In this document: positions 52,942-63,586 of the stretch, in pieces
Numbering within the stretch: the stretch's first letter is position 1
Layout: each line of letters starts with the position of its first letter
Assembly: GCA_034440635.1 (NCBI GenBank)
Contig: JAOTON010001945.1
Coordinates: 310,001 to 374,000 of the forward strand
DNA length: 64,000 bases
Source of the DNA: Lepas anatifera
Taxonomy: Eukaryota > Arthropoda > Thecostraca > Lepadidae
Reading direction: 5' to 3'
The notes under the pieces: generated by a model
Told to the model about the DNA's origin: nothing
What the model saw: the letters and a program-made list of their open reading frames with translations, nothing else
Databases searched by the model: none
Position numbers and translations under genes: made by a program

Positions 52942-54961
52942 CTCCCGGTTGCCAGCCGGAATCGGCGACGGGAGGCGCCCCCCCCATCAGGAGGCGGTAC
53001 CAGCCGGCGGGCCAAGCCTGGATATACTCGGCCCGCGTCGCTCTCGCAGCCGCCCGGGACACGGTGGTGACGTCGAGAGGGACCTGCTCTTGTGGGAGAG
53101 CGGCAGCTCCCCTGGCGAGCTCGTCCGCCCTCTCATTGCCCAGGATGCCGCAGTGGGAGGTGATCCACTGTAGATGGATCCGTCGATTCCCCCTGGCCAG
53201 CGTCGAGAGGTCCCTCCAGATACGGATCCCCATGGGGGACGTCTGTTCGGCGGGGCCAGCACGGAGGGCTGCCAGGGCCGATTGTGAGTCCGTGCAAATG
53301 ACGATGGGATCCTCGGTGTGCGCCGGGTGGTCGATGAGGTGTTGGAGTGCCGATTGTAAGGCGACCAGCTCTGCACGAAAGCTGGAGCAGAGACGTCCAG
53401 CGGGCGATCTAAGCTCGTGCGTTTGACCGCTGGGCTCCTCTATGAACGCCCCGGCACCTCCATTCGAGGTTCCTCCGGCGGCGGATCCATCAGTCCAAGC
53501 CCAAGTCGCACATTGAGGTAAGGCGGTGAGATGGAAGAGCGCCTGGGTCTTCTTCTCTTCGCTGGAGGCTCCGGCGTGCAGGGGCGCACCCACGCTCAGC
53601 GCAAAGGTGACTGTCGAGGCAGTCTCCTCCCAAGGTGGCACGCGCCGGGGGAGTAGAGGCTCAATCGGCAGGGAGATGCCGACGGCGCTCCAGACCGCCC
53701 GTCCAACCTCCCTCCACCCCGTCACCGAGGTGAGGCGCCCCCGGACTGTGGCCTCTGCCACCGCCCGCAGGGGGTCGCCAGGTGGCAGGGCCAGAGCTCT
53801 CGCAAGGAATCGCGCTGCAAGGGTCTTGGTTCTTGCTGAGACTGGGTCAATGCCGGCTTCTGCGAGAACGGCATGGGCCGGGGTCGACCTGGGACACCCG
53901 GTCACCACACGTGCTGCCGCCCGCAGCTCCCGCTCTAGCAGGAGAGCGTTGGAGGGCGAGTTGGCCGGCAGCCACGCCTCCGCGGCGTGTTCAATGGCTC
54001 CACGCACGTATCCATTGGCTACGGAGCGGAGGGTTCTCTCCTCCAGACCCCAGGTGCGGCCAGTTAGCTTACGGATTTGGGCTATCCGGGGCCGGGCCTT
54101 TGCCTTCAGCGACCTGCAGTGGGGCCCGAAGTGAAGAAGGCGGTCGAGGGTCACGCCGAGAAGCTTAAGCTGCGGTGCTGCCGCGACAGGCGTCCCCGCC
54201 ACCTTGATGGCTACGTCTGTCGCGTCCCGCGACCACTGCGAGAGGACCATCATTTGGGTTTTGTCGCCTGCAACCCGCATCTTCGAGGCACGGGCCCACT
54301 TGACGAGGGTATCCGCCGCCACCTGGGCCACCTTCACTGTGTTCCCGGAGCAAAGTGTAACGGTGTCGTCGGCGTACAAGAACGGCGTCACGCCTGGCAG
54401 GGGTCTGAGGGACTCTGCGAGAGGGGCCGCCCACAACAGAAACAAGGCGGGGGACAGGACTCCCCCCTGCGGGAGACCCGCCCTGTACACCCTCTCACAG
54501 CTAAGTGAGCCGTTAAACTCGACTCTAGCGCGTCTGTCCCTCAGGAATTGCCAAACCCAGTTTACCATACACCGGGGTAGGCCGAGATCAAGCAGGCGGA
54601 CTCGGAGGAGTCGATGATCCACCGTGCCGTACGCCCTGGCGAAATCAAACGCCAGGAGAACGAACTTCTGGGCGGTTGCTCCGTCTGGTGGGTTGGTACT
54701 GCGGGCCTTGGGGCGTTGCCATCCGTCTTGAATGGTTTGTACCAGGCGGCCGATGCTGTCTGCTACAGAACGCTTGGCGCGGAATCCTACCTGCTCTGGA
54801 GGTATCATCTCCTTTTTTCCGCGACGTGCATCAGGCGAGCCTGGATGAGGCGCTCTGCCAGCTTGGCGACGTGGCTTGTGAGGGCAATCGGCCGATAACT
54901 TCCGAGTAGCCTCTTGTTTTTCCCCGCCTTGGGGATTGGGATGATTGTTGCCCGCCTCCAC
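52853..54961 (-). pseudogene. Ingi-like LINE reverse transcriptase and RNase H
   Basis: The frame is about 700 codons, open from 54961 to 52853. The reverse transcriptase has VGFRAKRSVADSIGRLV, motif A LAFDFARAYGTVDHRLL, motif B RAGLPQGGVLSPALFL and motif C FLYADDTVTL. All catalytic Asp are intact. Thumb and connection follow. RNase H shows WTDGSAAGGTSNGG, SSFRAELVALQSAL, VICTDSQSALAAL and WITSHCGILGNERADELA, so all four active-site positions are present. The first 30-50 codons are probably out of frame relative to the true protein (the fingers start in another frame near 55080), and the last 30 are off frame. The ATG at 54961 is therefore not native. Confidence 0.88.
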
Positions 54962-55123
54962 TCAAACGGGACCTCTGCTCTCAGCCAGGACTCATTGATG
55001 AGGCGCAGAAGGATCCCGCGGGCGGTGGGACCGAGGTACTTCAGGTGCTCGTTTGAGATACCGTCCGGACCGGGTGCCTTTTTAAGTTGAAGACGCTAAA
55101 TTTGCTGAGCGAGTTCGGCCTCA

Positions 55124-55699
55124 CTAAAGGGCTGAGCAGCAGTCCCTGCGGGCTCCCGCACACTCGGCGCAGACGCTGAGCTCTGGGGCCTTGAGCTTCC
55201 GCTTGGCGCCGCGGTCCTGCTTGGCGGTACGCACTTGTTTTGAGACGTTGCTATACGTCCTGTTTAATGCCTCAGCTTTATCCTTGTCGGAGATCAGCAG
55301 CTTGCCACTATCCACCATGGCTTCCCCAGCCCGGTGGTCGTCCGAGGCACCCTCCCACTTCTTGAGGATCTTGGTGACTCTCCCTAGACTCGCTGGTTTG
55401 TTGAGCGTGTTGTTCACAAATGACCTGAAGTGTTGCTGGGAGACCCGATTTCCCACTTGAGTGGCCTGCCGTTTGGCGCGGATCCATCTCTCCTTCGTCT
55501 CGGGCGCGTCCGGCGTGACGAGCCTCCGCGCGTTACGACGCTCCTCAATAGCTTGGAGGAGCTCTGGGTCGAGGCCCCACGGTTTGGGATCCGATCTTGC
55601 TCCCCTCGGTGTGTAGCGAAGGCTGGCCTCCTGCACCGCCCTTGTAAACCGGGTTGACAGGTCCTGGACGGATTCCTGCGCGGGCACCGCCTCTGCCAA
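55124..55699 (-). pseudogene. Ingi-like LINE linker between endonuclease and reverse transcriptase
   Basis: The minus-strand frame reads AEAVPAQESVQDLSTRFTRA, then RWIRAKRQATQVGNRVSQQH and FVNNTLNKPASLGRVTKILK, ending in a stop at 55124. It is the helical, basic linker usual between the two enzymes. It connects by frameshift to the endonuclease frame near 55700 and to the reverse transcriptase below 55120. Confidence 0.75.
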
Positions 55700-56625
55700 G
55701 GCAGCCTCGCAGGCGTCCCGGAAACCGACCCAGTTGGCTTTATGGAAGACCCACTTCGGTTTTCTGATGCGGTGAGGGGGCGTTCCGACCGCCGAATCGT
55801 CGTCATCATAGGCAGGTGGTCACTCCCGAGGTCAGGCCCGAGTTGCCAGGTACATCTTCGGGCGAGTCTGGGGTCACAGGCGACTACGTCCGGCGCGGTC
55901 GCACTACCCGTCCTGTAGCTGAGGAAGGTCGGGTCACCATTGTTCAGGGTAGTCCAGCCGACTCGGGCCAGCCAGTCGTCGATCCGCTGGCCGACATCGT
56001 CGGCTTCGTCGCAATTGAGGTCCCAACGAGGGTGGTGTGCGTTGAGGTCTCCGACTATGAGAGTGTCTGGGTCGGTGGGCAGGGCATCCGGGGCAAATGC
56101 ATCCCGCCGGTCGTCATCCTCTGCAGATCGAATTGGAGGGCGGTATATGTTCCAGATCGAGACGGGACGTTCCCCGAGGATGCGAACACCGCACACCTCG
56201 GAAGAATCATCAGCCGGGTGCAGCGGACGGTCCTCCAGAGGCACGAAGTGGAGCCCAGCTCGGATATAGAGCGCCACATCTCCTCCTTCGACCACCGCGA
56301 CGCCGTCTCTTCTGCCTCTAGCCCTTCGGGTGACCACGGGTGGTTGAAAACCTGGGAGACGAGTGGACGTTTTTACAGGGAACTGAGCTTCCTGCACAGC
56401 TACCACATCCGCGTTGACTGTCCGAAGCCAGCCTTGGAGTTCCGACACCTTGTTCCGGATCCCCTCGGCACTCCATGACACGATGTGCAGGAGACTTCTG
56501 GCGTGACAGTTGCGGCGGTAGCGACGATTTCGGGCTCTTCTCCTGTGCTGCCCCCTGGGAGGTCTTCGGTGGTCGCCCCCTCCGTCGGCGTTCACGGAGG
56601 AGGGCGAGGCCGGCTGACTAATCAT
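55700..56625 (-). pseudogene. Ingi-like LINE APE endonuclease
   Basis: From an ATG at 56625 the frame has an Arg-rich leader, then HIVSWSAEGIRNKVSEL, VAVQEAQFP (metal-binding Glu), DVALYIRAGLHFVPL, SIWNIYRPP, LIVGDLNAHHPRWD, LNNGDPTFLSY, APDVVACDPRL and LGSDHLPMMTTI (catalytic SDH). All expected endonuclease motifs are present in order. Past about 55700 the frame is no longer homologous because of a frameshift, though it stays open until 55414. Confidence 0.87.
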
Positions 56626-56715
56626 CTACGGGCCGGAAGCCGCGCTGCGGACGCAGCCCCCGAACCCGTGGTGGGCATGACGCAGCCCCGGGGCGGTGAG
56701 ATGGTAGGGCGAGAA

Positions 56716-56934
56716 CTTGATGGCCGATCTCGAACGCGCGGGCATGCTATGAAGTTGACGAAGCCGGATGCTGTCTCGCGCGTGCGTAGGGCGTCCTTCG
56801 GAGTCCGGATTGTGAACAGCTGGAATGCATTGCCAGCCCACGTGATAGCTGCTCCTTCATTAAATACGTTCAAGTCTCGGTTGGACAATCACTGGGCCCG
56901 GCATATGTTCCACGTCCCCGACGAAGACCGTTAA
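56716..56934 (+). pseudogene. CR1-like LINE C-terminus, right half
   Basis: The frame continues LDGRSRTRGHAMKLTKPDAV, then FGVRIVNSWNALPAHVI, FKSRLDNHW and a TAA at 56932-56934. This is the usual last domain of CR1/L2-like proteins and follows directly from the left half ending at 52592. Confidence 0.87.
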
Positions 56935-57199
56935 TCGACACGAGTGCCTGAGGTACGTGGGCTTCTCGGTGTTCGAGAACCATATATCTCCCCAGGAACT
57001 CATTAGGCCCACACACACCCTAGGGACACTTCTCGGCAGGTCACTCAGTCAACGAGGGCCTCCGCTTCTCTCAGACGCTTCGATCTGAGAAAGACTGACA
57101 GAAGACTCAGCCTGGAAAGAGCGCGTCAAAGACCAGAGCCAACAGGCCGATAAGGCCTTGCAAAATCTGTAATATTTAGGTAGGTATAGGTATAGGAGA

Positions 57200-58334
57200 G
57201 GAAATGGGGTTTAGTATTCATCAACTCTGGCGAAACTCCGCCAAATAAATCAACATTATATTGTAGAATGTTGGTTGAAAAACCTGAATGGGTGAGTAGG
57301 AAGGAGGTGCAGGGAGCTGAAAAGAGTGCGGAGTGGTGGTAAGGCAACAACGTTCAGTAGGGTGTGGGGGATGGGTGAAAGTTTGTAAAGACACAGGAGA
57401 TGGATGGGAGAGGTACTTAGCATTGGATTGTGTAGGTGGGGATAGGTGCATTTTCTCCCTGGTTTAATACAGATTGGTGCAATTTTAGATGGCTGAAGGT
57501 TCGAATTTGTGCTGGGTTCTAGATCGCTGGCGTGACTCGTCTGGCCTGCTGCCATCATACTGGCCTGTGCTGGGACCAAATATGATCCCTGCACGACTAA
57601 AACCGGAACCAAAGGCTAGACGCCAGGACTATGCTGGGACCAGGGCCAAGCAGGATTACATGAAATTCACAATAATGGGATCCACATTTTATCTAAAGAA
57701 GATAAAGACAAAATTTAACTGTGACTATCAAGCACATATTATTCAGTTCATTGCCTCCTAGATAAGTTGTCCAACTTTATCAGACAAGAAAAGTATTAAT
57801 CTAACTAGATGAAAGAGCAAAAATAATGTTACACACACAGATCAAGAACTTGGCTCACACTAACTTTCATTCTTTGAAAACCACATTTTCAGATGTAACT
57901 CCTATTCCTTCACTTGACTATAAAGCAACTCAGTCACACAGCCAAGACACACCCGCAAATGGTGGGTACCGGGTCAAAATCACTTTGTATTGAAAAAACG
58001 TTGGTATAACTGAGGAAGCCAAATTAATGCATTATGGACTAATAAAGCGTTATTCCTTGTAATCAGACATGCTGCTCAATATATACCACTGTTTTTTTTT
58101 ACATATAATTCACGAAATCCGTCATATATCTCACAACTATCGATGCACCACCGGAAGAATCGTGTAATAAACAAACATGATGTTAATCCACGATGCCAGA
58201 TTGGATTCCAGAATAATAATTCAATACAAGAATAATACTCTAGATCTCTGATAAAATACTCCAGAAAAACGTTTTATGAATAAGCAGATTTCCCGCCCAG
58301 AGAAATCAATCTCAACTTTCAACTGATCTCCCCC
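57200..58334. other. No gene recognised
   Basis: Short frames on both strands at 57126-57761 have no recognisable domains. The remainder is AT-rich and unassigned. Confidence 0.55.
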
Positions 58335-58342
58335 ACCAGCGA

Positions 58343-59389
58343 CCAGTCTGCAAAATGTGGCAGGCGCCTCGACGAGGCGCTTGGGGCAGCTTCAAAGCCT
58401 GCCCCAATTGGGGCAGAAATTTGGTGGCTGGGGCAGACTCCTCCTAAGGGGGGGTAGTTTTTTACTGATACAAATTTTATCTAATACATTTTAAACTAAA
58501 CACCCAGAAATAAAATAAAACCGTGCATCCGACCAGACGACAACAACATACTCACCAGCATCCACGTACCAAAGCAATGGAAACTCATGTACAGCAGCTA
58601 TCTTGCATTCATGATGCACAATTTCAAGGATACCTTTATTCAAAGGTGTATTTACGAGCAAAGTTTTCCCCTAGTGACGTCATTTGCCCCTTCTTTCGAG
58701 CAGTATCACTCCATACTTTTAAGAATATTTCAATTGACAACTATTTTCGAATATAATAATTTGTTCCACAGCTAAAGCATTTTTCCTTTTGTTTTCTCAC
58801 ATTTGCGTGAAAGCATCTAAAAATTTGGAATATTTTCCCGAGACCCAAGCAAAGAAAGATCCCCTTACGTCCGTGTGACGTCACATCACGGACCGACATT
58901 CGTTCTATGGAGGCGACTGGCAAGATTTGATTTGCCGGCCTTTGGCAATCAAAACATAGCAAAGGAAATGCAAAAAAACTACAGACAGGAAAATTTCATT
59001 TTGAGTTCTAAGATTATTTTATGGAGCTAAAATTAAGTTTGAATTACAAATTAAGAAAATAATTATAAATTTAGCTTCAAAAGACTCCCATTGCCTGATT
59101 TTTTTAGTCACTTCCAGACACTTTACATCAATGAAACATTTCCTTTGCTAGGTAGCTTTTAAACCATCTTTTGTTTGATGACAAATATGATGCTTTTGAG
59201 ACAAATTATGCTTTCCAGCTTGTTTCTTTTAATTATTTTGTCTTCTTCCTCTGGTGATTACCCGGACTGATTGCTGCCCCAAGAGCCCCCTGCCCCAAGC
59301 TCGACCAAAAGCTGCCCCAAATCGGTAGGTCTGCCCTGAGGCTGCCCTCAACAAGATCTCGTCAAAATCTGCCATGTTCTGCAGACTGG
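58343..59389. mobile_element. TIR element (1047 bp) with perfect 8-bp duplication
   Basis: The left end CCAGTCTGCAAAATGTGGCAG and the inverted right end CCAGTCTGCAGAACATGGCAG are flanked by ACCAGCGA at 58335-58342 and 59390-59397. GGGGCAG[G/C] words are repeated near both ends (58383-58445 and 59273-59325). The 8-bp duplication fits hAT- or P-type elements. The interior has no transposase frame. Confidence 0.87.
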
Positions 59390-59458
59390 ACCAGCGATGA
59401 GGCAGATACAGTTAAGGAAAATCAAGATTTATCAAAGCAGTGTGGTCCAAAAATTTCA

Positions 59459-59608
59459 CGAATCAGGACAGTATGCGAGCGAAGCGAGCAGACATGAGTC
59501 CTCTGAAGGCCCAGCCTTGGCCAGCGTTAGCCAGCAAAGCCGAGGCCGCCAGAGGCGAAAGTCGGCGCCACAGGCTAGGTGCGCCGCAGGCATCGTCACT
59601 AAATCTAA
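59459..59608 (+). repeat. Dispersed repeat, second copy (about 150 bp)
   Basis: This matches the reverse complement of 48786-48960 over most of its length (see there). It reads TATGCGAGCGAAGCGAGC, GGCGCCACAGGCTAGGTG and CCGCAGGCATCGTCACTAAAT. The class is unknown. Confidence 0.6.
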
Positions 59609-59700
59609 AAATGGTTAGGTATGATTAGGTTATGTCATGTTTTCAAATAAAATTTTGACATTTAAAAGGATTTTGTTACTATCTGGAGTTATATAGAACT

Positions 59701-60313
59701 CCCACTCTGACTTGGGAGTGACGGTTGACTCCTCCCTGAAGTTCCATGTACATATCTCAAACACAGCCCGCAAAGCCTCTGCCTTGGCTCAAAACATATT
59801 AAAAACCACTGTGTGTAGATCCCCTGACTTCATGATGCCTCTCTTTAGCGCTCATATCCGGCCAATTATGGAATATTGTTCTTGTGTGTGGCACACAGGG
59901 TACTCTGGGGACCTGCGAGTCCTAGAATCTGTACAGCGTCTTTGGACTAAAAGGGTGGTCGGATTAGCCAACCTCGATTATAGATCTCGACTGAAAGCCC
60001 TAAACCAGTACTCTGTCCAGGGAAGGCTGCTACGTGCAGATCTGATCCAGTGTTGGAGGATATTTCACGGGAAGTGTGCTATCGAACCTGCCGATATATT
60101 TGAGCTCCCTGATTACACAGGCTTAAGAGGGCACAGATACAAAATTCAACACTCCCTGTGCGCACAGACTTGAGAAAGCGTTCATTTGGTATCCGTTGTG
60201 CTACTGTATGGAATAGCCTTCCGGATCATGTAGTATCCGAAAACGATCAAAACTCTTTCAAGGCCAAGCTGGCGTCTGCACTGGGCGAGTCACTCTATAA
60301 CTTCCCTCCATGA
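59701..60313 (+). pseudogene. CR1/L2-like LINE reverse transcriptase C-terminal fragment
   Basis: The frame reads SDLGVTVDSSLKFHVHISNT, then PLFSAHIRPIMEYCSCVWH, LESVQRLWTKRVVGL, YRSRLKALNQYSVQGRL and LRGHRYKIQHSL. A frameshift near 60170 leads to DLRKRSFGIRCATVWNSLPD, then NSFKAKLASAL and a TGA at 60311-60313. No catalytic motifs remain. It is 5' truncated and broken once. Confidence 0.82.
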
Positions 60314-60315
60314 TA

Positions 60316-61440
60316 TGGATGCTACACTTTTGAGAGACACGAAGCATGTGTACTAGTCCTACCTGTCAATCTGTTGTCTGTCAATGTGTGGGTGCAAAAT
60401 TCCAGTCAGAGCATGTTGCTCATGACATGGAGCGTCTTATGTTATCCGGGTTTCCTCTCTGTTCCTGAAAGCCTTTCTGGCAACCCTAGCCAAGCAGGGA
60501 ACCTCATAAGGTGAGTGAATAAGGTGAGTATATAAAATAGCATTTATCAATCTTAAGGTTTTTACTTGCATCAATACGAGATTGGAATCTGGTATTGTCT
60601 CAACATTTCCCGGACTGGTTAAGGTCTCCGCCGAGTGTGGTGGGGTATAATAATACTTATATTTTCATTTTAAGGGGGGAATTGGTGCTTTAGCGCAGAT
60701 AACAGTGTTGAGCATCAATGAGAGTGAGGTGGACAGGGTCGAAAACCATATCTCTTAAGAGTCTAAGTGATTAATTTGTCTTCCTTCAGAATCAAAAAAA
60801 CCTTTTTGCTTATAGGTACTGGAAGGCATTCGAAACAATAGCTTGGTTGAAAAGAAAATTCTGGAGCTGGTGATTGGAAATGGCAGCCCCTAGTAGGGAC
60901 TCCCTACCAACCCCACTGTTTCAATCACCCTCTCTCTCAAAAACTACTCATCAACAATATTGTATAATAAGTCTTCGTGTTAAGTCGTGAATAAAACGTG
61001 AATAGCTTCAACTTCCTCACCCACGCCTCCTCGCAACACCCGCCACGTGTCGCCGCCGTCGTCGTCGGTCGTCCTCCAATAACAACAAGAATAATAAAGA
61101 TAAAAAACCAATGTGCGCCATTACTGTCTTTGAAGAATCCGAGTAGCTCAAGCTTTAGTAGCCTTAGGGTAAAAATGCACAAAAGCACGTGGTATTGCAT
61201 AAAATGTATCCTCTATATCAATATTGGCCTCGGTCATCGAAAATGTTGGCACCTGGCGGATTTTTTTAGAAACGCCAGGAGAGGGACTACCGTCTGGCGT
61301 GGCTGTTTCATATCCGGCGCATTTTTAAAGAAACCCCATTGTTTTGTAACGGATGTTCAGTCGTGGTGAACTCGTTGTTGTGAAAGAGTGTGGTTATACG
61401 TGACGTTGGGTGGACGTGAATATTGAAGACTGGCGTTATT
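60316..61440. other. No gene recognised
   Basis: Overlapping frames on both strands near 60937-61369 have no recognisable domain. This stretch is unassigned. Confidence 0.5.
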
Positions 61441-61454
61441 TTCTTGTTTGTTAT

Positions 61455-62931
61455 AGTCTTGGAAAGTTCAAAGCAACCTCAGACTGTATTACCCCAAAAA
61501 TTTTGAAGGCAGTCGCAGTAACCATCGCCCCAGCCTTGCTCCATGTCTTTAACCTGTGCCTTTCCTCTGGAACATTCCCAAGCGCAATGAAAAAAGCAGT
61601 TGTTGTGCCAATCTATAAGTCAGGTGACCCACATTTATTCAACAACTACCGACCTATTAGCTTACTAAGTATCTTGTCAAAAGTCTTGGAAAAAATTGTA
61701 TTCAATCAGTTATCTGAATTTGTGGATACTGAAAACATCTTAGCTGACCATCGATTTGGCTTCCAAAAATCACATAGTACATTTATGCCAATCGCACTGC
61801 TTCATGATCATATCACATTATCACTGTCCCAAAATCAACCAAGCACAGCCATCTATTTCGATTTTTCGAAAGCGTTCGACACAGTCAACCACAAAATCCT
61901 CCTAGCAAAATTAGATTCTTATGGCATCAAAAACACTTCCCTCAAATTCTTTGAATCATACCTGAAAAACCGGACCCAGGTGGTCAAGTATAATTCCACA
62001 TTCTTCCCAATCTCTCAAGATATGTCATATGGAGTTCCCCAGGGGTCTATTCTTGGCCCCCTACTATTCTTGTTATATATTAATGACATTCAAAAAAGCT
62101 CCCCAACTTCTACATTTTTTCAATTTGCTGATGACACTGTAGTCTTCTTCCGTGCCAAAACAATCCAAGAACTCCAAGATCAAATAATCACCAGCCTTCC
62201 CAAAATTACCACTTGGCTGGAGAGCAATCGACTATCCTTAAATGCTAAAAAATCTTCATACCAGCTCTTCACCAATCAAACTGCATCATCCAGCTTAAAC
62301 ATCCATCTTAATGGTCAGCTAATAAGCAGACAGGCCTCTACCAAATACCTTGGCATTATAATTGATGAAAAGCTTAGATGGGACCAGCATATAAAGAGTG
62401 TGGAAACCACGGTCTCACGCAACATTGGAATGATATCTAGAATAAAGAAATACCTTAAACCCAACCATTTGCTTCTACTCTACAATGCTCTGATCCTCCC
62501 CCACATTTCCTACGGGATCCAGGTCTGGAGCTCAACCTATGCTACAAAAAATAGAGCGTCTAAAAATTCTCCAAAAAAGAATTATCAGAATAATCGGTTC
62601 TGCTGAGCGCCTAGCGCCAACCAGCCCTCTCTTCAAAAAATATAATATTCTCAAAATTCAAGACCTTGCAAAAGTGTACAAAATCAATGTCATGCATAGC
62701 TACTTAAATAATTCCTTGCCTCGCCTCCTGTCTTCAAAATTTACTCAAAACCCTCAAAACAGAGACAGGGCCTCAAGACCAGCAAGACACTTTGACATAC
62801 CCTTTACCTCAGTAAACTACAGAAGATTTTCATTATTTTTGGCGGCTCCAAACACTTGGAACGAAGTTGTTGCATCCAGAATAAGAAACATATCTGATAT
62901 TCCACCAAGTAAGGCAGTCTTCAAAAGATAG
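61455..62931 (+). pseudogene. LINE reverse transcriptase (CR1/L2-like), 5'-truncated, one frameshift
   Basis: The sequence becomes reverse-transcriptase-like at GKFKATSDCITPKILKAV. It continues AVVVPIYKSGD, NYRPISLLSILSKVLEK, motif A AIYFDFSKAFDTVNHKILL, motif B MSYGVPQGSILGPLLFLLYI, motif C FFQFADDTVVFF, then STKYLGIIIDEKLRWDQHI and PHISYGIQVWSS. All catalytic Asp are intact. A frameshift in an A-run near 62541-62547 moves the protein into the next frame. There it continues IERLKILQKRIIRIIGSAER, then FDIPFTSVNYRRF and APNTWNEV, with a stop at 62929-62931. The region 61410-61455, including the first ATG, is probably not part of the original protein. The endonuclease is absent. Confidence 0.86.
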
Positions 62932-63586
62932 TGAAAAAAATATTCCTGGATCAGTATTGAGGCATGGGGAGTGACTCTTCCCCCTTCATATGCTTCATTC
63001 TGGAGGCTGGATTTTTTCTTTTCTTTTTTTCGGTGTGTGGCGTACCGTGGAGTCCGGTTTGCCCCGGCATGTCGTGCCTGACCTCCCTCCCTACCATTGA
63101 ATGTAGTGTGCCGGGGCGGGGGTTTCCCTCATGTCTTGGTGCCTCCTGTGGCATGCTTGTCCTCGTGGGTGTTTGCACCTGCGCTGCACCCTCCACTTGC
63201 GTATAGGGTGTTGTGTTCCCACCTCCCCCCGTCTGTGGAGTCCAATCATAACCATAGTGTCGCTGTTTATTCTTTGGTGTATTCCTCGTGAGCGAGCCTG
63301 AGCTGGAGCACCGAATGAGAGTGGCTATTCCTAAACACACGAGAGACGCCAAAAAGTTTAAAAAATTTCACTCGTTAACAGGGGCCGTAGACGGGCTCCC
63401 GGGTCTTACCGTGTCGTTGTTAGCTGCACCACACTCCCCATCTGGTGTCCGATCCTGAGCCTCAATAGCCCTCTTGTTCAGACCGTGACTCTCGTTGCCC
63501 TCTCTTCCTTACAGACCTCGTCTCCGTGACGCTGGCGCGGTGATTGGGACCGCCGGACATCCTCATTGCCGGCAAATGAGCCCCAG
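62932..63586. other. LINE 3' flank, no gene recognised
   Basis: A T-rich and then GC-rich stretch follows the LINE stop. The 133-codon minus-strand frame at 62951-63352 has no recognised motif. Confidence 0.45.

Larger units (their letters stand above)
52593..56715 (-). mobile_element. Ingi/I-group LINE (4.1 kb), nearly full length, antisense in a CR1-like LINE
   Basis: The insertion is bounded by CTTGATGGCCGATCT at 52578-52592 and 56716-56730. On the minus strand the order is endonuclease, linker, reverse transcriptase, RNase H, C-terminal zinc motif and a CAACAACA-type 3' tail. A single ORF with RNase H and the CPIC...H..RC motif fits Ingi/I/R1-like LINEs. Its GC content is visibly higher than its surroundings. 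Several frameshifts make it inactive. Confidence 0.9.
51838..57195 (+). mobile_element. CR1-like LINE, 5'-truncated, split by an antisense LINE
   Basis: The left part (51838-52592) and right part (56716-about 57195) together carry the reverse transcriptase C-terminal half, a 3' UTR and a 3' end made of repeated TAGGTA units. The break is a perfect 15-bp duplication, CTTGATGGCCGATCT. The two halves read in the same frame across the junction. The 5' end starts abruptly in reverse transcriptase motif B. Confidence 0.87.

Noticed and set aside
53526..54617. Long plus-strand frames (up to about 200 codons) at 53.5-54.6 kb and 55.8-56.5 kb
   Set aside because: They are antisense shadows of the GC-rich Ingi-like LINE, whose minus-strand motifs are unambiguous.
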